A stretch of DNA of 64,000 nt from Streptomyces lasiicapitis (GCF_014646335.1 NZ_BMNG01000008.1:264833-328832); one strand, 5' to 3'; positions 51,743 through 59,934 are shown, counted from the first letter of the stretch. Numbers and translations: made by a program. The notes: generated by a model not told the origin, from the sequence alone.

Positions 51743-52366
51743 ATGGCCGCAGAGGCACACGGCGAACACGGCGACCAGCAGGTGTCGGCCGACTCCGAGA
51801 ACTGGATGTACCCGCCGGAGGACGGCTGGACATGGGACCAGGTTCAGGAGCTGGACGTCCCGTTCGACTGGGATCTCGTGGATGGGAAGATCGTGGTACG
51901 TGGGGCGGCGAAGGTATGGCATCAGCTGGTTCGGGACCGGTTGTACATGAGTCTGGCCCTGGCCAGGCGGGCACCGTATGCCGTCATGAGTGAGCAATGG
52001 GTCATGTTCGACGAGCGCAACGTCCCCAAGCCCGATGTGATCGTCTTCGACAAGACCGGCCTCGACGCGCTGACGCTGGATTGCATTCCCGTCGCGAAGG
52101 CCGTTCTTGCCATCGAGATCGTCTCGCCCGGCTCACGCAAGGACGACCGTTTCCTCAAGCCGGGTATGTACGCGGAGGCGGGCATCGACTACTACTGGCG
52201 CGTCGAGCGCGGCGAGGACAATGTCCCGGTCGTGCACGAGTTCTGGCGCCACCACGAGGCGGGTGTCTACGCCCCCAGCCCCGAACAGCCCACTCACACC
52301 GGCAAGCTGACCACGGCGGTGCCCTTCCCGGTCGACATCGATCTGCGCGGCTTGATCGAGTTCTGA
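51743..52366 (+). CDS. Uma2-family (DUF820) restriction-fold protein
   Basis: The 207-residue protein has FDWDLVDGKIVVRG, RNVPKPDVIVFDK and AVLAIEIVSPGSRKDDRFLK, followed by YAEAGIDYYWRVE. The spaced Asp, Glu and Lys residues (PDV, EIVSPGSRKDD) match the PD-(D/E)XK nuclease fold of Uma2 proteins, which are abundant in Streptomyces with unknown roles. ATG 51743 follows GGAG; ATG 51731 is an alternative. Codon use is less GC-biased than neighbours, suggesting transfer. Confidence 0.85.
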   Translation: MAAEAHGEHGDQQVSADSENWMYPPEDGWTWDQVQELDVPFDWDLVDGKIVVRGAAKVWHQLVRDRLYMSLALARRAPYAVMSEQWVMFDERNVPKPDVIVFDKTGLDALTLDCIPVAKAVLAIEIVSPGSRKDDRFLKPGMYAEAGIDYYWRVERGEDNVPVVHEFWRHHEAGVYAPSPEQPTHTGKLTTAVPFPVDIDLRGLIEF

Positions 52367-52387
52367 GGGCATCCGGCACCCGGATGC

Positions 52388-52771
52388 TCAGCCCGTCGCC
52401 GCGCGCTCGGCCGCGCTGCGCTCCACGCAGAATTCGTTGCCCTCGGGGTCGGCCAGGGTCACCCAGCCGCGGCCGTCGGGCAGCCGGTGGTCGCCCACGA
52501 GGGTCGCGCCGAGCGCGGTCACCCGCTCGACCTCCTCGTCGCGCGTGCGCTCCTGCGGCTGCAGGTCGAAGTGCACGCGGTTCTTCACGCTCTTCTTCTC
52601 CGGGACGTTGATGAAGAGCACGTCGGGGCCCTCGGACGTGTGCACCAGGGCCTCCGGGTCGCCCGGGGCGTCCTCGTCGGACACGGCGCCCTCCAGGATC
52701 TTGGCCCAGAAGGTCGCGAGGGCGTAGGCGTCGGAACAGTCGAAGGTCACGTGGCGCACGAGAGTGGTCAT
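52388..52771 (-). CDS. VOC (glyoxalase-like) family protein
   Basis: This 127-residue protein is a single VOC half, with VRHVTFDCSDAYALATFWAKI, KNRVHFDLQPQERTRDEEVERV and WVTLADPEGNEFCVE. It resembles glyoxalase-like proteins common in streptomycetes. The His in VHFDLQ and the Glu in NEFCVE are likely metal ligands. It converges on the Uma2 gene 21 bases away. No substrate can be inferred. Confidence 0.87.
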   Translation of the reverse strand: MTTLVRHVTFDCSDAYALATFWAKILEGAVSDEDAPGDPEALVHTSEGPDVLFINVPEKKSVKNRVHFDLQPQERTRDEEVERVTALGATLVGDHRLPDGRGWVTLADPEGNEFCVERSAAERAATG

Positions 52772-52864
52772 GGCCGCACTATCGGGCAGCGGGGTGGGTT
52801 GGGTCCACCGGATTTGGGGCCGAGTTGCCCTTCTCCGTTGCTTTGGGCTCGCCGCCCGGTGGGC

Positions 52865-53479
52865 TCAGTGGCCGGTGGGTGGCTCGATGCAGCCCGTCTC
52901 CATGAACGGGCCGTTCGACTGCGCCCCGTAACTGGACTCTTGAATGTACGCGGTGACGCAGGCGTCGTCCCGCACCCGAAGCCCCACCATGGCCCCCTCC
53001 GGGGTGACGCTCCCGTCTCCCTCCGAGTGCGCGTTCATCCCCTGCACGGTGAGCTTCTTCCCCTTGGCGCCGGTTTCCGCCCCCAACTCCCTGCGCAAGG
53101 TGGCCCGCACGGAGTCCGGATCCCAAGTCCCCTTCGTCCAGAGCCGCTTGAGGACTGCCTGCACGCGCTTTGCCTGCACGTCGGCGGCCTTCTCGCTGGT
53201 GGCGGACATCTCGCCGGGGCGGCGGTAGGCGTTGTTCTCCTCGTTGTGGGGTGCGCGGTCGCCGGGGCCGGGGTCTACGTAGGGGGAGTTGCCGCTGGAC
53301 GGGGTGCTTGTGCCGTCCGGCGCACTCGGCGTACCGGCTGCCACCTCGGCGTCCCGGGGCGGGGCCGTGTCGTCGCGCTGCTCCGTGCCGCAGGCGGTCA
53401 GGAGTACGGCGCCGAGGAGGGCGGTGGCGGTGACGGATATGACGCGCGGGGTGCGGCGCCGCGGTTCGGTTCTTGGCAT
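52865..53479 (-). CDS. Lipoprotein of unknown function
   Basis: This 204-residue protein has a signal peptide with lipobox LLTAC (Cys30), so it should be anchored to the outer face of the membrane. A disordered Pro/Ser/Thr/Asp linker of about 60 residues precedes a compact C-terminal domain. That domain starts KRVQAVLKRLWTKGTWDPDS and contains two cysteines in the last 30 residues (DDACVTAY and ETGCIE). I do not recognise the domain. A strong hairpin lies downstream of the next gene, so it is transcribed alone. Confidence 0.8.
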   Translation of the reverse strand: MPRTEPRRRTPRVISVTATALLGAVLLTACGTEQRDDTAPPRDAEVAAGTPSAPDGTSTPSSGNSPYVDPGPGDRAPHNEENNAYRRPGEMSATSEKAADVQAKRVQAVLKRLWTKGTWDPDSVRATLRRELGAETGAKGKKLTVQGMNAHSEGDGSVTPEGAMVGLRVRDDACVTAYIQESSYGAQSNGPFMETGCIEPPTGH

Positions 53480-53514
53480 GCGCCGACTCTTTCAGAGGGC
53501 CCGGGGACAGTGAA

Positions 53515-53542
53515 CCGGGGCCGAGCGGCGGCTCGGCCCCGG
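53515..53542. terminator. Terminator hairpin after the 75-residue repeat peptide gene
   Basis: CCGGGGCCGAGC, loop GGCG, GCTCGGCCCCGG is a perfect 12-base stem immediately after the stop of the peptide gene (minus strand). Confidence 0.8.
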
Positions 53543-53546
53543 GGCC

Positions 53547-53774
53547 TCAGTGCTGCGGTGCTGTCGGCATCTGGCCGTCAACGGGAGGTGCCGGTGCGTG
53601 GCCGTCGCCCAGCGGGCCGACCGGCACCTGGCCGTCCCCGGCCGGTGACGACGGAGTGTGTCCGTCCCCGGCGGGGGCCGGGGCGTGGCCGTCGGCGAGT
53701 GCGGGTGCCGTGGCTCCCGCTGAGGCGGCGGCCATCACAGCCAGCGTGACAAGGATTTTTCTGGTTCGAGTCAT
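53547..53774 (-). CDS. Small secreted protein of five DG[HQ] repeats
   Basis: The 75-residue protein starts at ATG 53774, preceded by AAGGAG. Residues 1-27 are a Sec signal peptide (KILVTLAVMAAASAGATAPA) with a predicted cut after ALA. The mature 48 residues are five repeats of 9-10 residues starting DGH or DGQ (DGHAPAPAG, DGHTPSSPAG, DGQVPVGPLG, DGHAPAPPV, DGQMPTAPQH). It has its own AT-rich promoter and terminator. Its motif is shared with the 59-residue protein upstream and with the SARP regulator's N-terminus. I do not recognise a family; the architecture resembles multi-repeat peptide precursors. Confidence 0.82.
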   Translation of the reverse strand: MTRTRKILVTLAVMAAASAGATAPALADGHAPAPAGDGHTPSSPAGDGQVPVGPLGDGHAPAPPVDGQMPTAPQH

Positions 53775-53870
53775 TCCAACTCCTTGGAGGGGGCAGACTT
53801 TCAACTATCAACTCTAGCTGCACATAACAGCTCATGTTCGAACAATTCGAGCTAAACTTATGTTAGTTGG
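53775..53870 (-). promoter_or_regulatory. AT-rich promoter region of the secreted repeat peptide
   Basis: This stretch is strikingly AT-rich for the genome. It contains a dyad AGCTG-N7-CAGCT (53816-53832), a TTCGAA palindrome (53837-53842) and a second TTCGA at 53846. It probably holds the promoter and regulatory sites of the 75-residue peptide gene. Confidence 0.5.
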
Positions 53871-53893
53871 ACTACCCTGCGCCGGACACGCCT

Positions 53894-53930
53894 CGGCCGC
53901 GGCGGCTCCCCCTCCGCGCCGCCGCGGCCG
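53894..53930. terminator. Terminator hairpin after the 59-residue repeat protein gene
   Basis: CGGCCGCGGCGGC, an 11-base loop, GCCGCCGCGGCCG is a perfect 13-base stem 23 bases downstream of the stop (minus strand). Confidence 0.8.
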
Positions 53931-53953
53931 ATCCCCCCGTCGGGAAGGAAGTG

Positions 53954-54133
53954 TCAGGCGTCCTTGGTCGGCGGGGCCGGGACGTGGCCGTCACCCTTCG
54001 TGGTGATGCCGTCCTTCGGCGGGGCCGGGACGTGGCCGTCGCCCTGAGGCGTGATGGGGCCGTCCTGCGGCGGCGCCGGGACGTGGCCGTCACCCATGGG
54101 CTTGAGGACCTTCTTCTTCTTGGGCTCGCTCAT
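53954..54133 (-). CDS. 59-residue protein with three perfect GDGHVPAPP repeats
   Basis: ATG 54133 follows AGGAG by 9 bases and the frame ends in TGA at 53954. The protein begins MSEPKKKKVLKPM and then repeats GDGHVPAPP three times with perfect identity, joined by QDGPITPQ and KDGITTK spacers and ending TKDA. It has no signal peptide. It resembles the very small repeat proteins that streptomycete annotations sometimes call sigma-like, which have ITTxDNHAT-type repeats; this is memory, not a search. It is too short for usual gene callers. It lies between two strong hairpins, downstream of the SARP gene. Confidence 0.8.
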   Translation of the reverse strand: MSEPKKKKVLKPMGDGHVPAPPQDGPITPQGDGHVPAPPKDGITTKGDGHVPAPPTKDA

Positions 54134-54172
54134 GATCTAAAACTCCTGTACGTCTGCGGGGCTCCGGGACTA

Positions 54173-54218
54173 GACCGCCCGCTCGGCAACTCCCCCGAGG
54201 GTCGCCGAGCGGGCGGTC
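54173..54218. terminator. Terminator hairpin between SARP gene and 59-residue protein gene
   Basis: GACCGCCCGCTCGGC (54173-54187) and GCCGAGCGGGCGGTC (54204-54218) pair perfectly over 15 bases with a 16-base loop. It is placed to end the SARP transcript or to attenuate read-through into the small gene, whose ATG is 40 bases further on. Confidence 0.8.
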
Positions 54219-54338
54219 CAGGGCCGCTCACCATAGCTGTGGGGCCCACGCGACCCGTCTGCCCCCCGACGCGACGGATCGATAAGTAGAGAGTGACAGC
54301 TGCCCATAAACGTTCGATGAACGCCTTGGATGCCTGGG

Positions 54339-57300
54339 TCAGGCGACCGCGACGGGGTGGAGGAGCGCTCGTACGACGACGGCCTCCGGAGCCCCTGCCC
54401 GCTCGTGAATGGCGAGGGCTTCGCGCCAGCACGCCCGCGCGCGGTCGAGTTGCCCGAGGCTGTCCAGCGACCGCCCCAGCAGGATCAGCACGTTGGCACG
54501 CATCCAGTCACCGCCGACGCAACCGGTGGCGAGGGCCTGCTCCGCGTGCTGGGCTGCCTGAGACAGGCGCCGGGCCGAGAAGTGGACCTCGGCGATGCGG
54601 TAGTGGGCATTGCCCTCCCACAGCCGCTGGCGATTCTCCACGAATATCTTGAGCGCCCCGGTGAGTTGGGCGAGCGCGTCCGTGTGCTGGCCGGCGTGGC
54701 TGAGCGCGATCCCGAGCGCATACCTGGCGTTGGCGAGCCGGAAGGTGAGGCCGAGGTCGTCGTAGACTGCCGCGCCCTGACGCGCCAGGTCGATGGCCTG
54801 GCTGACGCGGCCCATCGCGAGGAGGGCCCGGGAGAGATTGCAGAGGGCGCTCGCCTCGCCGCCGCCGTTGCCGTCGGCACGGAATGCCTCGACCGCCGTG
54901 CGGAAGAAGGCCTCCGCTGCGTCGTAGCGGTTCAGGCAGTACGCGACTATCCCGTGCTCGTTCGGTGCGTTCCCACCCGTCCAGGGGTCCCCGGACTCGG
55001 CCGCCAGCTCCGCGGCACGCGACAGTTCCTCGGCAGCCTCTTCGAAGCGCCCGACCTTGCTGAGCACTTGGGCCAGGCTGACACGGGCACGACCCTCGCC
55101 GTACGCGTCCCGCGCGGCGCCCGCCGCGTCACGTGCCGCGCAGGTCGCCGCCTCGTACCGGAGTGAACTCGCCCCGGACTCCGCCAGATCCTTGGACGCC
55201 AGGAGCAGGTCCACGGCGCGACGCAGGGTGTTCTTGCCCAACGACTGCTGCACGCAGGCCAGGATGCAGGCGGCCTCGGAGTGCAACCAGTCCAGCGCCT
55301 TGGCGTCGTCGCTGAAGTCCAGCCCCGCGTGCCGGGTGGCCGCCAGATGGTCAACCGTCCTGTCCCCAGGACGCTCAATCGCATAAACCCGAGCCGCCGA
55401 AGCCAGATAAAAGTCCAGCAACCGCGAAAGCGCGGCCTCCCGCTCGCTCGGCGGCAGCTCGTCCCGTTCCGCGCACGCACGCGCGTACAACCGCACCAGA
55501 TCGTGGTACCGGTACCGCCCCGGCGCAGCGGATTCCAGCAGGGACGTGTCCACCAGCGACTCCAGGAGGTCCTCGGTGTCCTCCAGGGGGAGGTCCAGGA
55601 CCGCGGCCGCCGCGGCGAGCGAGATGTCGGGGCCGTCCGCCAGGCCGAGGAGGCGGAAGGCGCGGGCCTGGACCGGCTCGAGCTGGCCGTAGCCGAGTTC
55701 GAAGGTGGCCTCGACCGCGAGGTCGCCGGCCTGGAGTTCGTCGAGGCGGCGCCGCTCGTCGGCGAGCTTGGCGGCGAGGGTCGAGACGGTCCAGGTGCGG
55801 CGGGCCGCCAGGCGGGACGCCGCGATGCGGATGGCCAAGGGGAGGAAGCCGCAGGCCGCGACGACGTCGAGGGCTGCCTCGCGCTCGGACGCCACCCGTT
55901 CTTCGCCGACGATCTTTGTGAAGAGCGACAGCGCCTCGTCCGGTGACATCACGTCCAGGTCGACCAGGTGCGCGCCCGCCAGGTCCACCATCCGCATGCG
56001 GCTGGTGACAAGCGCGGCGCACCCCTCCATCCCGGGCAGCAACGGCCGCACCTGCGCGGCGTCGCGGGCGTTGTCCAGGAGGACCAGGACGCGGCGGCCG
56101 TCGAGGACGGAGCGGTAGAGGGCGGCCCGCTCCTCCAGGGAGTCGGGGATCGCGGAGTCCGCGGTGCCGAGGGCGCGCAGGAAGGCGCCCAGGACCGTTT
56201 CCGGCTCCGCCGCGCGCGGGCCGGCGCCTTGGAGGTCCACGTACAACTGCCCGTCAGGGAAGTGCGTGCGCGCCGCGTGCGCGACATGCACCGCGAGCGT
56301 CGTCTTGCCCACGCCGCCGATGCCCGCGAGCGCGGAGACCGCCATGACGCGGCCCTCGGCGGTGGAGAGGATGTCGCTGAGTTCCTTGACGAACGAGACG
56401 CGGCCGGTGAAGTCCTGGACGGTGGCCGGAAGTTGCGCGGGGCGTACGACTCCGGCGGACGGCTCGGCGGCGGGTGCCGACGGCTCGGCGAGGGCCGGGT
56501 CGGCCTGGAGGATGCGCTGCTGGAGTTCCTGGAGGCCGGGGCGCGGGTCGACGCCCAGCTCGTCGGCGAGGAGCCGGCGCGTGTCGGCGTACACAGCGAG
56601 GGCCTCGGCCTGCCGCCCGGAGCGGTAGAGGGCGAGCATGAGGAGCTCGCGGAGGCGCTCGCGGAGAGGGTGCGCGGCCGTCAGGGCCGTCAGCTCGGAC
56701 ACCGACTCCGCGTGGCAGCCCTGTTCCAGGTCCATGTCAAGGCGGGACTCGAGGAGCTGGAGCCGCCATTCTTCGAGACGGGTGCGCTGCGCGTCCGCGT
56801 AAGGGCCGGGAACGTTGGCGAGGGGCTCGCCGTCCCAGAGCGACAGTGCCTTGTTGACCAGCGAACGGGCCTGGCACAGGTCGCCGAGCCCGCGGGCCCG
56901 CTCGGCCGTGTGCCACAGCTTCTCGGCCTCGGTCAGGTCGAGCGCGCCCTCGGCGGCCCGCACGGCATAGCCGCCGGACTCGCTCACCAGGGCACCGGGC
57001 GGGAGCACCTTGCGCAGCCGGGAAGCGTACGTACGGATCGCGGCCAGGGCCTGCGACGGCGACTCCTCGCCCCAGATGGCGTCGATCAGCTCGGAGGCGG
57101 TGGCGGTGCGGCCGTCGCGCAGCAGGAGGGCGGCGAGCAGGGCGCGCTGCTGCGGGGAACCGGTGGGCAGTTGTTCCTCGTCGAGCCAGGCGCGTACGGG
57201 TCCGAGCACGCTGAAGCGGGCAGCGGGCCGCGCGGCATCCGCGTCCTGCGCGGCGCCGTGTCCGTCCGCCGGTCCCGGCAGGGCCCCGTGCCCGTCCGCG

Positions 57301-57446
57301 GCCCCCGAACGGGCACCCTGCCCGTCCGCCCCCGAAGGCCGGTCCTTCCGGCCGGCGGCCACGGGTTCGCCCCGTCGCGCCGCTGTCCCAGGGTCGCTTT
57401 CCGCCGTCGAACGCCGCTGGTCCGGCACTCGCGGTAGTCCGTCCAT
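54339..57446 (-). CDS. AfsR/SARP-family regulator with NB-ARC and TPR domains
   Basis: The 1035-residue protein has a disordered N-terminus, a winged-helix DNA-binding domain (about 76-165, from ARFSVLGPVRAWLDEEQLPT) and a BTAD helical domain (about 170-315). The NB-ARC ATPase has P-loop GIGGVGKT (375-382). TPR repeats follow from about 790 to the end (YDAAEAFFRTAVEAFRADG, LAQLTGALKIFVENRQRLWE). This is the AfsR architecture: an ATP-driven activator of secondary metabolism. Unusually, residues 41-63 contain DGQ, DGH and DGH at exactly 10-residue spacing, the motif of the two small proteins downstream. ATG 57446 gives the full SARP N-terminus. Confidence 0.9.
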   Translation of the reverse strand: MDGLPRVPDQRRSTAESDPGTAARRGEPVAAGRKDRPSGADGQGARSGAADGHGALPGPADGHGAAQDADAARPAARFSVLGPVRAWLDEEQLPTGSPQQRALLAALLLRDGRTATASELIDAIWGEESPSQALAAIRTYASRLRKVLPPGALVSESGGYAVRAAEGALDLTEAEKLWHTAERARGLGDLCQARSLVNKALSLWDGEPLANVPGPYADAQRTRLEEWRLQLLESRLDMDLEQGCHAESVSELTALTAAHPLRERLRELLMLALYRSGRQAEALAVYADTRRLLADELGVDPRPGLQELQQRILQADPALAEPSAPAAEPSAGVVRPAQLPATVQDFTGRVSFVKELSDILSTAEGRVMAVSALAGIGGVGKTTLAVHVAHAARTHFPDGQLYVDLQGAGPRAAEPETVLGAFLRALGTADSAIPDSLEERAALYRSVLDGRRVLVLLDNARDAAQVRPLLPGMEGCAALVTSRMRMVDLAGAHLVDLDVMSPDEALSLFTKIVGEERVASEREAALDVVAACGFLPLAIRIAASRLAARRTWTVSTLAAKLADERRRLDELQAGDLAVEATFELGYGQLEPVQARAFRLLGLADGPDISLAAAAAVLDLPLEDTEDLLESLVDTSLLESAAPGRYRYHDLVRLYARACAERDELPPSEREAALSRLLDFYLASAARVYAIERPGDRTVDHLAATRHAGLDFSDDAKALDWLHSEAACILACVQQSLGKNTLRRAVDLLLASKDLAESGASSLRYEAATCAARDAAGAARDAYGEGRARVSLAQVLSKVGRFEEAAEELSRAAELAAESGDPWTGGNAPNEHGIVAYCLNRYDAAEAFFRTAVEAFRADGNGGGEASALCNLSRALLAMGRVSQAIDLARQGAAVYDDLGLTFRLANARYALGIALSHAGQHTDALAQLTGALKIFVENRQRLWEGNAHYRIAEVHFSARRLSQAAQHAEQALATGCVGGDWMRANVLILLGRSLDSLGQLDRARACWREALAIHERAGAPEAVVVRALLHPVAVA

Positions 57447-57503
57447 CGCTCCCCCTGCTGCCCTGCCGCACGCAGTTGCTGAAGTCTGTTCAAATACGCC
57501 CAA

Positions 57504-57531
57504 CTGTGCCCGGCTGTGCCTGGTTTGTGCC
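57504..57531 (-). promoter_or_regulatory. Candidate SARP-type direct repeats upstream of the SARP gene
   Basis: Heptamers CTGTGCC (57504), CTGTGCC (57514) and TTGTGCC (57525), read on the plus strand, recur at 10 and 11 bases. SARP proteins bind heptameric direct repeats spaced by about one helical turn. They lie 58-85 bases before the SARP start codon, as expected for autoregulation. Confidence 0.5.
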
Positions 57532-57655
57532 CGCCCGCGGGCCTGCCCTGCCCGTGAGACTTGCTGCGGAGCACAGTTTGCCTTGTCCGGAGCGGATGCG
57601 TCAGCCGTGGGAGACGGCTCTCACAGGGTTCCCGCACCAGTGACCGGATCCGGAC

Positions 57656-57674
57656 AACTGACGGATCGTCAGAT
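57656..57674. promoter_or_regulatory. Shared operator, copy 12
   Basis: AACTGAC-GGATC-GTCAGAT lies 19 bases before the amidohydrolase start at 57694 and 211 bases from the divergent SARP start. Confidence 0.72.
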
Positions 57675-57693
57675 ACGCGCTACCGTGAGCCGT

Positions 57694-58962
57694 ATGGAGA
57701 CCAGGGAGAGCACTCAGGACGCCGCCCCCGACGCGCCGCCGTTCCCGAGGATCATCTCGGTGGACGACCACACGGTGGAGCCCCCGCAGGTCTGGCAGGA
57801 CCGGCTCCCCGCGGAGTACCGCGACCGGGGCCCGCGCATCGTCCGCGCACCGCTCAAGGAAATGACCTTTTTGGGAGGGAAGTTCGCCCCGATCATGGGG
57901 GAGAAAGGGGATGATGGACCCATAGGGGACTGGTGGGTGTACGAGGATCTGCACCGCCCGCTGACCCGCCTCGACACCGCCGTCGGCTACGCCCGCGACG
58001 AGATCAAGCTCGAAGTGATCACGTACGAGCAGATGCGGCGCGGCTCCTTCAGCGTCCCGGACCGGCTTGCCGACATGGACGTCAACCACGTCCAGTCCGC
58101 CCTGTGCTTCCCCACCTTCCCGCGCTTCTGCGGCCAGACCTTCACCGAGGCGCCGGACCGCGACCTGGGTCTTCTCTGCGTACGGGCGTACAACGACTGG
58201 ATGGTGGACGAGTGGTGCGGCCCCGCCGCACAAGGTCGGCTGATACCGCTACCCCTCATCCCCCTCTGGGACCCGGAACTGGCCGCCGCGGAGGTCCGGC
58301 GCAACGCGGCGCGCGGGGTGCGGGCCGTCGCCTTTTCGGAAATACCGCCCTATCTCGGACTCCCGTCGATCCACTCCGACGACTGGGACCCCTTCCTCGC
58401 CGCCTGCGACGAGACCGGCACGGTCGTGGCCATGCACATCGGCTCCTCCAGCAAGATGCCGTCCACCTCCGCCGACGCGCCGCCCGCGGTCGGCTCCACC
58501 GTCACCTTCGCCAACTGCTGCTTCTCGATGGTCGACTGGCTGATGAGCGGCAAGTTCGAGCGCTTCCCGAACCTCAAGGTCATGTACGCCGAGGGGCAGA
58601 TCGGCTGGATCCCCTACATCCTGGAGCGCGCGGACGTCGTGTGGGAGGAGAACCGCGGCTGGGGCGGCGTCGCCGACAAGGTGCACCGCCCGCCGTCCGA
58701 GCTCTTCGCCGACCACGTCTTCGGCTGCTTCTTCGACGACGCCTTCGGCCTGCGCAACCTCGACGCCATCGGCGTCGGCAACGTCCTCTACGAGACCGAC
58801 TACCCGCACTCCGACTCCACCTGGCCGAAATCCCGCCAGGTCGGCGAGGAACAGATGGGTCACCTGGCGCCGGACGTCGTGGAGCGGATAGTCCGCGGCA
58901 ACGCGATCGATCTGTTGGGCCTGACGAAGGACGGCCTCTGGGCCGGGCCCGGGGCCCGATGA
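57694..58962 (+). CDS. Amidohydrolase-2 family TIM-barrel hydrolase
   Basis: The 422-residue protein has the metal-binding N-terminal motif in RIISVDDHTVEPPQVW and mid-barrel VVAMHIGSSSKMPS. It has MYAEGQIGWIPYILERAD and the late ETDYPHSDSTWPKS that carries the Asp/His metal site. Members of this actinobacterial group act as hydrolases or decarboxylases on carboxylated rings in degradation pathways. ATG 57694 is used; GTG 57685 in the same frame is closer to the operator. The stop overlaps or lies near the next LLM gene (ATGA at 58959). Confidence 0.87.
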   Translation: METRESTQDAAPDAPPFPRIISVDDHTVEPPQVWQDRLPAEYRDRGPRIVRAPLKEMTFLGGKFAPIMGEKGDDGPIGDWWVYEDLHRPLTRLDTAVGYARDEIKLEVITYEQMRRGSFSVPDRLADMDVNHVQSALCFPTFPRFCGQTFTEAPDRDLGLLCVRAYNDWMVDEWCGPAAQGRLIPLPLIPLWDPELAAAEVRRNAARGVRAVAFSEIPPYLGLPSIHSDDWDPFLAACDETGTVVAMHIGSSSKMPSTSADAPPAVGSTVTFANCCFSMVDWLMSGKFERFPNLKVMYAEGQIGWIPYILERADVVWEENRGWGGVADKVHRPPSELFADHVFGCFFDDAFGLRNLDAIGVGNVLYETDYPHSDSTWPKSRQVGEEQMGHLAPDVVERIVRGNAIDLLGLTKDGLWAGPGAR

Positions 58963-58976
58963 GGGGCGGGGAGGGC

Positions 58977-59921
58977 ATGGCGGAGGAATTCGGGTGGGGG
59001 CGGCTCGCGTATGGGATGCAGCTCCCCGTGCAGTCGCAGAGCGCGCTCTTCGCCGAGGGCTGGGAGGCCGGGGCCGGGCCCGAGGATCTGGTCGAGATCG
59101 CCCGCGTTGCCGACCGGGCGGGGTTCGCCTACCTCGCCAGTTGTGATCACGTGGCGATTCCCCGGCGGCTCGCGGACGCCATGGGGACCGTCTGGTACGA
59201 CCCCGTCGCCACCCTCTCGTACCTCGCCGGTGTCACCGAGCACGTCCGGCTCATGAGTCACGTCGCGATCGTCGGCCTGCGCCACCCCCTGCTGAGCGCC
59301 AAGCAGTACGCGACGCTCGACCACCTCAGCGGCGGACGGCTCATCCTCGGTGTCGGCGCCGGGCACGTGGCGGAGGAGTTCGAGGCGCTCGGCGCCGACT
59401 TCGCGCGCCGGGGGCGCGTGCTCGACGACACCGTGGACGCGCTGCGGGCCGCGCTCGGGCCCGATGAGTTTCCTGAGTACGAGGGTGAGTTCTTCTCCTT
59501 CGAAGGGCTCGGGCAGCGGCCGCGGCCCGCACAGCGGCGGGTGCCGATCTGGGTCGGCGGCTCCTCGCCCGCGGCCGTCCGCCGGGCCGCCGTGCGCGGC
59601 GACGGCTGGCTGCCCCAGGGCGACCCGCGCGACCGGCTCCCCGACCAGATCGCCAGGCTCAGGCGGCTGCGCGCGGAAGCGGGCATCGACGCGCCGCTCA
59701 CCATCGGCGCCATCACCGAGCCGCTGTACGTGGGCGAGCCCACCTGGCCCGTCGGGCGGCGCACGCTCAGCGGGAAGCCCGCCGCCCTCGCGGAGTCGCT
59801 GCGCGCGTACGCGGAGATGGGCGTGCACCAGATCCAGGTGCGCTTCCGCAGCCGCAGCCGGAGGGAACTCACCGACCAGATGGCGGCGTTCGGCGCGGAC
59901 GTAGCTCCGCACATTAAATAG
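58977..59921 (+). CDS. LLM-class F420-dependent oxidoreductase
   Basis: The 314-residue luciferase-like TIM-barrel protein has YLASCDHVAIPRR, HVRLMSHVAIVGLRHPLLSAKQ-type beta-strand/helix order, and GGRLILGVGAGHVAEEFEALG, followed by RRVPIWVGGSSPAAVRRAA. These are typical of F420-dependent reductases or monooxygenases. ATG 58977 gives the usual start; ATG 58959 in frame overlaps the previous stop by 4 bases (ATGA). It is co-transcribed with the amidohydrolase and SDR genes. Confidence 0.86.
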   Translation: MAEEFGWGRLAYGMQLPVQSQSALFAEGWEAGAGPEDLVEIARVADRAGFAYLASCDHVAIPRRLADAMGTVWYDPVATLSYLAGVTEHVRLMSHVAIVGLRHPLLSAKQYATLDHLSGGRLILGVGAGHVAEEFEALGADFARRGRVLDDTVDALRAALGPDEFPEYEGEFFSFEGLGQRPRPAQRRVPIWVGGSSPAAVRRAAVRGDGWLPQGDPRDRLPDQIARLRRLRAEAGIDAPLTIGAITEPLYVGEPTWPVGRRTLSGKPAALAESLRAYAEMGVHQIQVRFRSRSRRELTDQMAAFGADVAPHIK

Positions 59922-59934
59922 AGCGTTCGTTCTA
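59919..59934. promoter_or_regulatory. TetR-like palindrome of a different type, before the SDR gene
   Basis: TAGAGCGTTCGTTCTA is an imperfect palindrome (12 of 16 positions match) that overlaps the stop of the LLM gene and lies 24 bases before the SDR start. It does not match the shared TGAC-N5-GTCA operator. Confidence 0.35.

Noticed and set aside
54293..54652. A 119-codon plus-strand frame at the 3' end of the SARP gene
   Set aside because: It is antisense to the TPR region, has Arg/Pro-rich text and no ribosome site.
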